DNA of 64,000 nucleotides from F1-60-MAGs149 sp037133755 (GTDB lineage Bacteria > Actinomycetota > Thermoleophilia > Gaiellales > F1-60-MAGs149), in contig JBAXNN010000006.1 in NCBI GenBank assembly GCA_037133755.1, positions 1 to 64,000 on the forward strand. The letters are read 5' to 3'. The position numbers and the translations under genes were made by a program. Every line of letters starts with the position of its first letter. Positions within the stretch are counted from its first letter, which is position 1. Below are positions 34,162 through 42,101 of this stretch, piece by piece. The notes under the pieces were generated by a model that was given only the letters and a program-made list of their open reading frames with translations, searched no databases and was not told the DNA's origin.

Positions 34162-34992
34162 GTGGCCACGACAACTGAACACAAAGCGGGCGTCGTGGCC
34201 ACGCGTCCTGGAGCACTGCGATTCGCCGACGTCCACCATGTCTACGGGCAGGGTGCGTCGGCGAATCCGGTGCTCGGACCGATCAACCTCGACGTCCCGG
34301 GCGGCGAGTTTCTCTGCATCGTCGGAGCGTCCGGCTGCGGCAAGTCGACACTGCTCCGGCTGATCGCGGGCTTCATGCCGGTCAGCAGCGGCAGCATCAC
34401 GATCGACGGTCGCGAGATCACTGCCCCCGGTCCCGACCGCGGCATGGTCTTCCAGCAGCCGACGCTGTTCCCGTGGCGCAGCGTCCGTGGCAACGTCGAG
34501 TTGGCGCTCAAACTGCGCGGCTACCCCCGTGGCGAGCGTCGAGCCGAGGCGGAGCGCCTGCTCAGGCAGGTCGGCCTCGGTGACGCGATGAAGAAGCGCA
34601 CGTATGAGTTGTCCGGCGGCATGCAGCAGCGCTGCGCCACCGCCCGGGCGCTCGCGGGCGACCCTGAGGTGCTCCTGATGGACGAGCCGTTCGGTGCGCT
34701 CGACGCGATTACCCGCGAGCACATGCAGCAGGAGCTCCACGCGCTCTGGCGCGAGACGCACAAGACGATCGTGTTCGTGACCCACTCCGTGGACGAGGCG
34801 CTCGTCCTCGGGACGCGCGCCATCGTGCTGGGTGGACGCCCAGGGCACGTACTGCTCGATCTCCCCCTCAGTCTCCAGCGCGACGCCGAAGGCGATACCC
34901 ACCACGACGCTCGGTACGCCGACCTGCGCTCGCAGATCTCGCACGCGATGGACGATGACTACCGGCGTTCGCAAACGGAGGCCCCCCAATGA
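34162..34992 (+). CDS. ssuB: Sulfonate ABC transporter ATP-binding protein
   Basis: Cytoplasmic ATPase, 276 residues: Walker A GASGCGKST, Q-loop MVFQQPTLFPW, signature LSGGMQQR, Walker B EVLLMDEP, and switch histidine VFVTHSVDE. This is the SsuB/TauB/NrtD group. GTG start with GAAGGAG 5 nt upstream. The final ATGA overlaps the SsuD start, coupling uptake to desulfonation. Confidence 0.93.
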   Translation: MATTTEHKAGVVATRPGALRFADVHHVYGQGASANPVLGPINLDVPGGEFLCIVGASGCGKSTLLRLIAGFMPVSSGSITIDGREITAPGPDRGMVFQQPTLFPWRSVRGNVELALKLRGYPRGERRAEAERLLRQVGLGDAMKKRTYELSGGMQQRCATARALAGDPEVLLMDEPFGALDAITREHMQQELHALWRETHKTIVFVTHSVDEALVLGTRAIVLGGRPGHVLLDLPLSLQRDAEGDTHHDARYADLRSQISHAMDDDYRRSQTEAPQ

Positions 34993-36071
34993 CGCAGTTC
35001 CACTGGTTCCTCCCCTCCTCCGGCGACGGGCGCAACATCACCGATGCGCTCGACGGCAAGGCCGATGTCAGCATCGCCCGTCCCGTCAGCATCAAGTACC
35101 TGGCTGAGGTCGCGCAGGCTGCGGAGAACGTCGGCTTCGTCGGCGCCCTCACGCCCACAGGCACCGGCTGCGACGAGGCGTGGATTCTCGGCTCTGCTGT
35201 CGTGCAGCACACGCAGAAGATCAAGCCGATCATCGCCTTCCGCCCGTCGAGCATTGCGCCGGCCTGGGCCGCGCATACCGCAGCGACCTTCCAGCGGATG
35301 GCCGACGACCGCCTGATCATCAACATCGTCACGGGAGGTAATCCCGGCGAGCAGCGTGCACTGGGCGATTTCCTGTCGCACGATCAGCGCTATGCGCGCA
35401 CCGATGAGTTCCTCGAGATCTTCAACCGCTGCTTCGACTACGACCCCTTCGACTTCGAGGGCGAGCACTTCAAGGTCGAGCAGGCATCGCTGCTGATCGA
35501 AGCGCATAAGCCGCCGGTCTACTTCGGTGGCGCATCGCCTGCTGCCGTCGAAGTGGCGGCGAAGCACGTTGACTGTCACCTGATGTGGGGCGAGCCTCGT
35601 GAGCAGCTGATCGAGCGCATCGCCATCGTCAAGGCCGCAGCGGCAGCGCAAGGACGCTATGTGCGCCCGGGCATCCGTCTGCTGATCATCGCGCGCGACA
35701 CGTCGGACGAAGCCTGGGCGGTGGCGGATCGTCTGCTCGCCAGCATGGACGAGCAGACGATGGCGCAGGCCCGTGAGTACTTCTCCAAGATGGATTCCGT
35801 CGGCCAGTCGCGCATGACCGCGCTGATCGACAACGCATCGCTGACGACGAAGGATCTCGAGATCGAACCGCACCTCTGGGCCGGTCCGGCCCTCGTGCGT
35901 GACGGGGCTGGCACGGCGGTTGTGGGCGACTACGACGAAGTGGCTGCGAAGCTCGCGGACTACATCGATATCGGCTTCGAGGAGTTCATCCTCTCGGGCT
36001 ACCCACACCTCGAAGAGGCCTACCGCGTTGGCGAGGAAGTCGTTCCTCGCGTCAAGCGGCTGCGTCCCTGA
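34989..36071 (+). CDS. ssuD: FMNH2-dependent alkanesulfonate monooxygenase
   Basis: Luciferase-like (LLM) flavin monooxygenase that cleaves alkanesulfonates to aldehyde and sulfite. 360 residues: FHWFLPSSGDGR, ALTPTGTGCDEAW, FRPSSIAPAWAAHTAATFQRM, NIVTGGNPGEQRALGDFL and YFGGASPAAVEVAAKHVD match SsuD closely. No flavin reductase (SsuE) is in the operon; the flavodoxin-fold reductase at 20.4 kb is not linked. Sulfite made here would be the substrate of the TauE/SafE-like exporter 30 nt downstream or of assimilation. Confidence 0.94.
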   Translation: MTQFHWFLPSSGDGRNITDALDGKADVSIARPVSIKYLAEVAQAAENVGFVGALTPTGTGCDEAWILGSAVVQHTQKIKPIIAFRPSSIAPAWAAHTAATFQRMADDRLIINIVTGGNPGEQRALGDFLSHDQRYARTDEFLEIFNRCFDYDPFDFEGEHFKVEQASLLIEAHKPPVYFGGASPAAVEVAAKHVDCHLMWGEPREQLIERIAIVKAAAAAQGRYVRPGIRLLIIARDTSDEAWAVADRLLASMDEQTMAQAREYFSKMDSVGQSRMTALIDNASLTTKDLEIEPHLWAGPALVRDGAGTAVVGDYDEVAAKLADYIDIGFEEFILSGYPHLEEAYRVGEEVVPRVKRLRP

Positions 36072-36088
36072 CCCCCTGCGTCGCGCCG

Positions 36089-36094
36089 TAAGGT
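36089..36094 (+). promoter_or_regulatory. Putative leaderless -10 element of the TauE/SafE gene
   Basis: TAAGGT ending 7 nt before ATG 36102, in the 30-nt gap after ssuD. GGAG abutting the ATG is too close to act as a ribosome-binding site, supporting a separate leaderless start. Confidence 0.45.
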
Positions 36095-36101
36095 TCCGGA
36101 G

Positions 36102-36845
36102 ATGACCGGCGCCCTCATCATCGCGCTCGCCGTCGGTGTGATCTTCGTCGCCGCCGTCGTCCGTGGGTACAGCGGCTTCGGGTTCGCGATGATCGGCGTG
36201 GCCGGCATCTCGCTCACCGCGCCACCGGACGTTGCGATACCGACGGTGCTCATTCTGGAGGTCATCGTCGGTCTGCTCCTGCTGCCACCCGTCATGCGGC
36301 AGATTGAGTGGCGGCCGGTGTTGACCCTCCTGGCGGGAGCGATCGTGCTGACGCCGATCGGAGCAATCGTCCTGATCCGGATTCCGGCCGATCTCGCGCG
36401 CGTGGGAATCGCCATCGTGATTGCGCTCGCCGCCATTCTGCTGTTGCGATCGAAAGGCACCCGACCGGCCCCGGGTGATGCGGCGACGGTAGGTGTGGGC
36501 GGTATCGCGGGTCTCCTCAACGGTGCGTTCGGGATCAGTGGTCCGCCGATCGCCCTGTTCTTCCTCGGGACCGAACGCGGCGCCCATGTCTCGCGTGCCT
36601 CAATGATGGCGTGCTTTCTCGCCCTTGATCTCGTCGCGGTCGCGTCGTTCGGCGTCGGCGGCCTGATCGACCGCGATGTCCTCATCACGGTGCTGTTCTG
36701 TCTGCCGGCTCTGGCGATCGGCTCCTGGATCGGCCATCGCCTGTTCCACGGGTCGGATACGTCGAAGTTCCGCACGCGCGTGCTGTGGATCCTGCTGATC
36801 CTCGCGCTCGTGACCGCAGCACGCGGTCTGGCCGGACTGCTCTAG
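36102..36845 (+). CDS. TauE/SafE-family sulfite/organosulfur exporter
   Basis: 247 residues, about eight helices, TauE/SafE (DUF81) family. VRGYSGFGFAMIGVAGISL is the first-repeat signature and GGIAGLLNGAFGISGPPIALFFL the second-repeat signature with the conserved GxxG-SGP. Members export sulfite, sulfoacetate or related anions. Placed directly after ssuD it probably removes excess sulfite from sulfonate breakdown, which is inference from context. Its TAG stop overlaps the opposing MAL stop in CTAG (36842-36845). Confidence 0.9.
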   Translation: MTGALIIALAVGVIFVAAVVRGYSGFGFAMIGVAGISLTAPPDVAIPTVLILEVIVGLLLLPPVMRQIEWRPVLTLLAGAIVLTPIGAIVLIRIPADLARVGIAIVIALAAILLLRSKGTRPAPGDAATVGVGGIAGLLNGAFGISGPPIALFFLGTERGAHVSRASMMACFLALDLVAVASFGVGGLIDRDVLITVLFCLPALAIGSWIGHRLFHGSDTSKFRTRVLWILLILALVTAARGLAGLL

Positions 36846-38074
36846 GCCATCCGCTCCCAATCCACGAGAGCGCGCCGCATGGCATTGCGCACGATTGTCA
36901 CGCCCTCGTCAACGCCCATCCCCGGCTTGGCAAGCACCTGGTCGGCCTCGACGGCGAGAGCAACCTGCGTGCTGGCGATCGCACTGACCTCGGTCTCCGC
37001 GCACGAACCACCGATGAAGACGCCGAGTCCCGCGTCTCGACAGACCTGCGCTGCGGCAATGGCACGCGTGAGGCAGCCGAGATCGGGCACCTTGATCTGA
37101 ATCAGATCCACGGCCTCCGCCGCCACGAACTGCGCCACGTCCTCGTCGGTGTTGCAGAACTCATCGGCGACGAGTGCGACCTCGCAGCCGCGCTCCCGCA
37201 GTTCGGTGCGCAGCCGCGCAAGCAGGTCGACGGTCTCCTCCACATCCGCGCCATAACAGGGCGATTCGATGGACAGCGCGAGCCCGTCGGCAGCGGCCTC
37301 TGCCTCGCCGATGAACGTCGCCATCCGGTCGATGTCGAGCTCGACAACCTGGCCGAGCATGCCGTAGACGTCGAGGTGCAGTCGCGGCCGATAGCCCGGG
37401 GCGCCCAGCTCGTCCACCCGCCGACAAAGCCAGGCGACGTAGGTGAGGAAGCGTCCGCCGTCGGCACCAAACGACGAGGTCGAGTTGAACAGGCCGTGCG
37501 GCAGAACCTCCACGCCACGCAGGATCATGCGGTCGGCGTTGATCTCCCGCTCATCGCCGCTCTGCGCGTAGACCGGAAGCAATTCGGGCTCCTCGAGGCC
37601 CGTCAACTCCGCCAGCACGTGCAATGGGCTGACCCGCTGTTCTGCCGCGGTCGCGTTGAGCCATGCCTGGCTGAAGCCGTACCGAACGGCCGAGTGCAGG
37701 GGTCGCTCATCGAAGCGCAGATCTTCGATCAGCGAGCACGCATCGGCGAAGCTGACATCGCCCGCGTCTTGGAGGGCGCGCGCCGCGAAATCGATCTCGA
37801 CGCCGAGCACCGCTGGATCCACCGGCGCGTCGCGACCGCCGACGCCGGCGTACTGCACCGAGACCGCATCGCCCCAGCCAACAGCGCCCGTCGCCGTCTC
37901 GAGGCGCAGGAGGATCGCGCGGGACGGGCTGCGGACGGCGAGGTGCCCAGGCGTCACCGGCGCACCGCGGTAGGCAAACCCATCGTGTTCTGCGCCCGCG
38001 CGGATCGCCATCAGATCGTCCGCATAGAACGCGGCCTCACCCGGCACCGCGTCGAGCCATGCCAGTTCGGGCAT
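36842..38074 (-). CDS. mal: Methylaspartate ammonia-lyase
   Basis: Enolase-superfamily lyase converting 3-methylaspartate to mesaconate and ammonia. 410 residues (family about 413). Every catalytic element is visible: YADDLMAIRAGAEHDGFAY and YRGAPVTPGH at the N-terminus, His193 in VLPHGLFN, metal ligands Asp235 (HLDVYG), Glu270 (SIESP), Asp304 (VADEFCNT), the base Lys328 (IQIKVPDLG), and KPGMGVDEGVTIV. Starts 3 nt after pepF, in the NUDIX-pepF-MAL operon. Glutamate mutase, which normally supplies its substrate, is not in the window. Confidence 0.93.
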   Translation of the reverse strand: MPELAWLDAVPGEAAFYADDLMAIRAGAEHDGFAYRGAPVTPGHLAVRSPSRAILLRLETATGAVGWGDAVSVQYAGVGGRDAPVDPAVLGVEIDFAARALQDAGDVSFADACSLIEDLRFDERPLHSAVRYGFSQAWLNATAAEQRVSPLHVLAELTGLEEPELLPVYAQSGDEREINADRMILRGVEVLPHGLFNSTSSFGADGGRFLTYVAWLCRRVDELGAPGYRPRLHLDVYGMLGQVVELDIDRMATFIGEAEAAADGLALSIESPCYGADVEETVDLLARLRTELRERGCEVALVADEFCNTDEDVAQFVAAEAVDLIQIKVPDLGCLTRAIAAAQVCRDAGLGVFIGGSCAETEVSAIASTQVALAVEADQVLAKPGMGVDEGVTIVRNAMRRALVDWERMA

Positions 38075-38077
38075 GTT

Positions 38078-39862
38078 TCAGTCCTCGAGCGCGAGCTCGA
38101 GCATGCGCTCCATCTCGTCGAGCCCCTTGGACCACGTCGCGGGATCCGCGAGGTCGATACCGAAGGCGCCGAGCTGAGCGCCGGGCGACGACGAGCCGCC
38201 CGTGGCGAGGAAGTCGAGGTACGGCCCGACGAACGCCTCGCCCTGCTCGCGGTACAGCGCGTAGAGCGTCAGACTGGCGAGATGCGCGAACGCGTAGGCG
38301 TACGTGTAGAAGCGGGTGTTGATGAAGTGCGGGATGTAGCTCCAGCCACGCCGGTAGCCGTCGGGCAGCACCATCGAGTCGCCGTAGTACGACTCGTTCC
38401 GGGAGAACCAGAACTCCGCGAGACGCTCCTTGGTCAGCGCCTGCCCGCTCATTCGGGCGCCGTACGCGTCCTGTTCGTAGCGGGCCATCATGGTCTGGCG
38501 GAACACCGTGGCGAAGCCGGACTCGAGCTCCTGGCGGATCAGCGCCGTGCGGGTGGCGGCATCGGGCTCGGTCTCCAGCATGCGTTCGAAGACGATCAGT
38601 TCGGCGAACGTGCTCGGCACCTCGCAGAGCGCGAGTGGCGCGTGCATGGACAGTGCTGATTGCCGCTCGCTCGACAACGCGAAGTGCATGCCATGACCGA
38701 GTTCGTGCGCGACAGTCATGAGGTCGCGAAGCGTGTCGGTGTGGTTGAGCATGATGAACGGCTGGGCATCTTGCGCGACCGACGCGCAGAAGGCTCCCCC
38801 ACGCTTGCCCTGGCGCGGCTCCGCGTCGACGCGCTGCTCGTCGAAAACGCTCCGCGTGACGCGCGTGAGTTCGGGCGAGAAACGGCCAAACGCGTCGTCG
38901 ACGATCCCACGCGCCTCCTCGTACGGCATGGAGCGGCCTTCCCCGAGCGGCGCATACTGATCGGCCAGATGGAGGCGGTCCACGCCCATCAGCTCGGCCT
39001 TGCGCCGGAACCAGCGCTGCGCCATCCCGTAGCGTGCCTCGATCGCCTCCATCATCGCGTCGACCCAGGCAGGCTCCAGCTCGTTGGAGAGATGCCGCGC
39101 AGACATCGGCGCGTCGTACTTGCGCAGGCGATCCATGGTCAGGCGGTCGGCGACGATGCTGTCGTAACACGAAGCGAGGACGTCGCCATGGGGCTCGAGC
39201 GCCACGTACAGCGTCTCGAGCGCAGCGATGCGGACCTCGCGCTTTGGCGTGTGCACGTACGACAACAGCTCGTCCACCGTCTTCTCGGCCTCGCCGCTGC
39301 CGTCGTCGAACGGAGCACGGATGTTCGAGACCGTCTGCGCGAACAGGCTCTGCCACGCCGAGACGACCGGCTCGCGCTCTGCCAGCATGCGCTCCTGATC
39401 GTCGGGCAGAACGTGCGGCCGGAACCGCCGCTCGGAGATCAGATGGTGCCGATCGGCGGCCACCTCCGGCGCGTCGATCAACGGCAGGGCGATGGCATCG
39501 TCGAGTGCGATCCATTCGAGGTCGAAGAACCGCAGCGCGTTCTGCGCGCGAACCATGCCCTGATCCACGACCGTTTCGAGATCACGCGCTTCGTCGTCGT
39601 TCACGTTAACGCTGCGGCGCAGACCGACGTACGACCCCACGCGGTGCAGCGCATTGGAGATCCGCGAGAGCTCCGCGAGCGCCTCGGCGAGACCGACCGC
39701 GTCGAGCTCGCCCACGTGTCCGCGGTAGCGGGCGTCGAAGGCCTCTGACGCCGCGATCGACTCGTCGAGCAGAACGCGCGCCGAGGGCACGTCGGCGCAG
39801 ATGGCGGAGAGATCCCAGCGCACGCCCTCGGCGTTCGGACCTACTGGCGTGATGGCAGTCAT
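38078..39862 (-). CDS. pepF: Oligoendopeptidase F-like M3 metallopeptidase
   Basis: Cytoplasmic zinc peptidase that trims oligopeptides. 594 residues, normal for PepF. Zinc motif HExxH in VAHELGHGMHF, with the third ligand in APLALCEVPSTFAELI (family ExxST-x-x-E). The N-terminal half is helical, beginning GVRWDLSAICADVPS. It follows the NUDIX gene after 10 nt and precedes MAL by 3 nt. Peptide-derived glutamate or aspartate could feed the ammonia-lyase, an inference. Confidence 0.93.
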   Translation of the reverse strand: MTAITPVGPNAEGVRWDLSAICADVPSARVLLDESIAASEAFDARYRGHVGELDAVGLAEALAELSRISNALHRVGSYVGLRRSVNVNDDEARDLETVVDQGMVRAQNALRFFDLEWIALDDAIALPLIDAPEVAADRHHLISERRFRPHVLPDDQERMLAEREPVVSAWQSLFAQTVSNIRAPFDDGSGEAEKTVDELLSYVHTPKREVRIAALETLYVALEPHGDVLASCYDSIVADRLTMDRLRKYDAPMSARHLSNELEPAWVDAMMEAIEARYGMAQRWFRRKAELMGVDRLHLADQYAPLGEGRSMPYEEARGIVDDAFGRFSPELTRVTRSVFDEQRVDAEPRQGKRGGAFCASVAQDAQPFIMLNHTDTLRDLMTVAHELGHGMHFALSSERQSALSMHAPLALCEVPSTFAELIVFERMLETEPDAATRTALIRQELESGFATVFRQTMMARYEQDAYGARMSGQALTKERLAEFWFSRNESYYGDSMVLPDGYRRGWSYIPHFINTRFYTYAYAFAHLASLTLYALYREQGEAFVGPYLDFLATGGSSSPGAQLGAFGIDLADPATWSKGLDEMERMLELALED

Positions 39863-39872
39863 ACGAGAAGTG

Positions 39873-40421
39873 TCACCGATCGTCCCCGGCGAGTCGACGC
39901 TGCGCGAGGAGGAGCGCCAGCGAACTGGTGGCCGCGAGCACCTCGCCTCCGATCAGCGCGATCGCGTCCTCGAGCGGCAGGTGCAGCGGTAGCGTGGGTT
40001 CGTGCTGGACCGCCGACGGATCGGGTCGGCAGTCGCGCGCCAAGAAGACGTAGCCGCGCTCATCCATCCGGCCTGGGCTGGTGGTGAACTCGCCGAGTGA
40101 CTCAAGGTGATCGCTCGTCACGAGCGCCTCTTCCGACAACTCGCGTCGTGCGGTCTCGATGGGCGCTTCGCCCGGATCAATGGCGCCTGCCGGGACTTCA
40201 AGCGTCTCGCCACCCACCGCGTAGCGGTACTGCCGGACCAGCACGACGTCGCCGTTTTCCATGATCGGCACGACCTTGGCGAACCCCGGTGATTTCACGA
40301 CCGGAAACGTGTAGCGGCGCCCCTCCGGGGTCTCCACGTCATGTTCCTCGATGCGCACGACGTCGTCGTGCAAGACGCGCACGCCGTGCACCTGCCACTG
40401 CGGAAGACGCGGATCACTCAT
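39873..40421 (-). CDS. NUDIX hydrolase, ADP-ribose pyrophosphatase-like
   Basis: 182 residues from ATG 40419-40421. The NUDIX box GX5EX7REUXEEXGU is seen as GAIDPGEAPIETARRELSEEA, slightly divergent after the second EE (Ala-Leu-Val). VVLVRQYRYAVGGETLEVPAG upstream of the box is characteristic of ADP-ribose pyrophosphatases (NudF type). TACAGT lies 6 nt before the ATG, so translation is probably leaderless. First gene of the operon with pepF and MAL; divergent from the polysaccharide deacetylase. Confidence 0.9.
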   Translation of the reverse strand: MSDPRLPQWQVHGVRVLHDDVVRIEEHDVETPEGRRYTFPVVKSPGFAKVVPIMENGDVVLVRQYRYAVGGETLEVPAGAIDPGEAPIETARRELSEEALVTSDHLESLGEFTTSPGRMDERGYVFLARDCRPDPSAVQHEPTLPLHLPLEDAIALIGGEVLAATSSLALLLAQRRLAGDDR

Positions 40422-40427
40422 AGAGCC

Positions 40428-40433
40428 ACTGTA
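40428..40433 (-). promoter_or_regulatory. Putative leaderless -10 element of the NUDIX-pepF-MAL operon
   Basis: TACAGT on the minus strand, 6 nt before ATG 40421. Confidence 0.5.
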
Positions 40434-40451
40434 GAACAGGAGGTCGGCAGG

Positions 40452-40457
40452 TATCGT
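40452..40457 (+). promoter_or_regulatory. Putative leaderless -10 element of the polysaccharide deacetylase
   Basis: TATCGT ending 7 nt before ATG 40465. This spacing is the reason for choosing that ATG over the in-frame GTG at 40456, which instead has AGGAGG 12 nt upstream. Confidence 0.4.
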
Positions 40458-40464
40458 GCGACCA

Positions 40465-41355
40465 ATGCGCCCTGCGCTCGCCATCCTCATTGCCGTCGTG
40501 GTGATCGTCTTCGGAGGCTCCGTTGCCGTGCATGCCCTCCAGGGGGACAGCGGTTCCGGGACCGCCACCGCAGCGACGGGGGACGGTACCCAGACCAAGG
40601 CCGCTGCTGCCGTCAAGCCCGTCAAGGATGTCCTACAGCTGACGCTGCCAGATCCCCTCCCGAATCGCACGATCAACGTGCCGATCCTCATGTACCACCG
40701 CATCGCCGTGCTCAACGGCGACGAGCCGCAGGTGACGGTTGGACTCACCGTGGATCCCGGCGAGTTCCAGCTGCAGATGGCCTGGCTCCACGATCACGGC
40801 TATCACACGATTTCGCAGCTGCAGCTCTTCGAGGCGCTGATGAACGGCAAGGCCCTGCCGGAGAAGCCGATCATGTTGACCTTCGACGACGGGTATCGCG
40901 GCGTAGCCACCGTGGCCGCACCGATGATGTCCCAGTTCGGGTTCTTCGGCACCGCGTACATCATCACGGACCGCATTGCCACGAAGAAGAGCACTGCCCC
41001 GACGTGGCTCACCTGGTCGCAGTTGCGCGTGCTCGAGCAACGCGGGTGGGACATCGGGTCGCACACGGTTTCGCACACGGAGATCCCGCACATGACGCCC
41101 GAGGCGGCCATGAAGACCTTGCGCCAGTCGCGCTTCACCCTCGAGCGCCATCTCGGCCATCCCGTGCAGTGGTTCTGCTATCCGGCGGGCTCGGTTGATC
41201 AAAAGGCCGTTGAAGAGGTCAAAAGCGCCGGCTACGTGCTCGCCACGACCACGAAGTCGGGCGACACCCTGTCGGCGCTGGACCCGCTCCAGCTCGAGCG
41301 CATTCGCATTTCCAATACGACAGGCGTTCGCGGCCTGGCGGCCGCGCTCTCCTAA
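40465..41355 (+). CDS. Secreted/anchored polysaccharide deacetylase (CE4)
   Basis: Carbohydrate esterase family 4 protein that removes N-acetyl groups from cell-wall or extracellular polysaccharide. About 296 residues: signal-anchor ALAILIAVVVIVFGGSVAV, Thr/Gly/Ser-rich linker, then PILMYHRI, LTFDDGYRGV (catalytic and metal Asp), and SHTVSHTEIPHM with the HxxxH zinc histidines. WFCYPAG follows. An alternative GTG start at 40456 adds three residues. Its TAA stop overlaps the opposing deoC-like stop as CTAA. Confidence 0.92.
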   Translation: MRPALAILIAVVVIVFGGSVAVHALQGDSGSGTATAATGDGTQTKAAAAVKPVKDVLQLTLPDPLPNRTINVPILMYHRIAVLNGDEPQVTVGLTVDPGEFQLQMAWLHDHGYHTISQLQLFEALMNGKALPEKPIMLTFDDGYRGVATVAAPMMSQFGFFGTAYIITDRIATKKSTAPTWLTWSQLRVLEQRGWDIGSHTVSHTEIPHMTPEAAMKTLRQSRFTLERHLGHPVQWFCYPAGSVDQKAVEEVKSAGYVLATTTKSGDTLSALDPLQLERIRISNTTGVRGLAAALS

Positions 41356-42023
41356 GCGTCGACCAGGAGGAGATCGGCCGACGTGGCGCCGACGCGGGAC
41401 GCGCCGGCCACGAGCAACGCCGAGACCTCGTCGAGACTTCGCACGCCGCGAACCGCCTTGACGCCGATCTGCGCACCGACCTCTTCGCGCATGAGTTCAA
41501 CATCCAGCACGTCGTTCGGCTCTGGCGACAGCCCCGAGGAGGTGACGAGCATGTCGATGTCGGCAGCGACCACCGCACGGGCTAGGAGCCGCAACGTGCG
41601 ATCGTCGAAGACTCCGGTATCGATCACGCCGCGCACCAGCACTTCGGTATCGGCCTCGCGTGACGCATGGGCGCACAGGCGCAACTCGTCACGAACATGG
41701 TTGACGTCGCCGCCGGTGAACCGGGCGAGATCCGTCGCGATCTCGACCTCTTGCGCACCGTCCTGGATCGCCCGCACACATGCACGCGCCTTGATCTCCG
41801 GAAGATCCGCACCGAAGGGATGCGAGATCAAGGCAACCAGCTTGACGTCGCTGCCGCGCAGGACCGCGGCAGCAGCGGCCACATGGGTCGGTGGCACGCA
41901 GACTGCTGCCACGTGGTGCTCGAGCGCCGTTGCGCAGAGCGCCGAGCAGTCGGACGTTGTCGCCCGTGGCCGAAGGAGCATCAACTCGATCGATTTTGCG
42001 ATGTCTCCGGTGCGTCGAGCCAT
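41352..42023 (-). CDS. DeoC-like protein lacking the Schiff-base lysine
   Basis: Deoxyribose-phosphate aldolase family, 223 residues. Fold landmarks are present: AVCVPPTHVAAA, VALISHPFG, the second-lysine strand IGVKAVRGVRS, and a C-terminal RVGATSADLLL. However, the catalytic strand normally reading V-K-T-S-T-G-F is L-V-T-S-S-G-L, so the Schiff-base lysine is Val, and the proton-relay Asp of E-I-D-M-V is Glu (EVEIATDL). The DNA supports these residues without a frameshift. It should not be a normal DERA; non-catalytic or different chemistry is likely. ATG lies 6 nt after TAGGCT. Confidence 0.88.
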   Translation of the reverse strand: MARRTGDIAKSIELMLLRPRATTSDCSALCATALEHHVAAVCVPPTHVAAAAAVLRGSDVKLVALISHPFGADLPEIKARACVRAIQDGAQEVEIATDLARFTGGDVNHVRDELRLCAHASREADTEVLVRGVIDTGVFDDRTLRLLARAVVAADIDMLVTSSGLSPEPNDVLDVELMREEVGAQIGVKAVRGVRSLDEVSALLVAGASRVGATSADLLLVDA

Positions 42024-42029
42024 GCCCGC

Positions 42030-42035
42030 AGCCTA
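42030..42035 (-). promoter_or_regulatory. Putative leaderless -10 element of the DeoC-like gene
   Basis: TAGGCT on the minus strand, 6 nt before ATG 42023. Confidence 0.5.
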
Positions 42036-42101
42036 CCGGGAAGGCGTGATCCCGGTCGCTCCGGCACACCTCGGGTTCGTCTACTATGCGACCTCCGAGC
42101 G

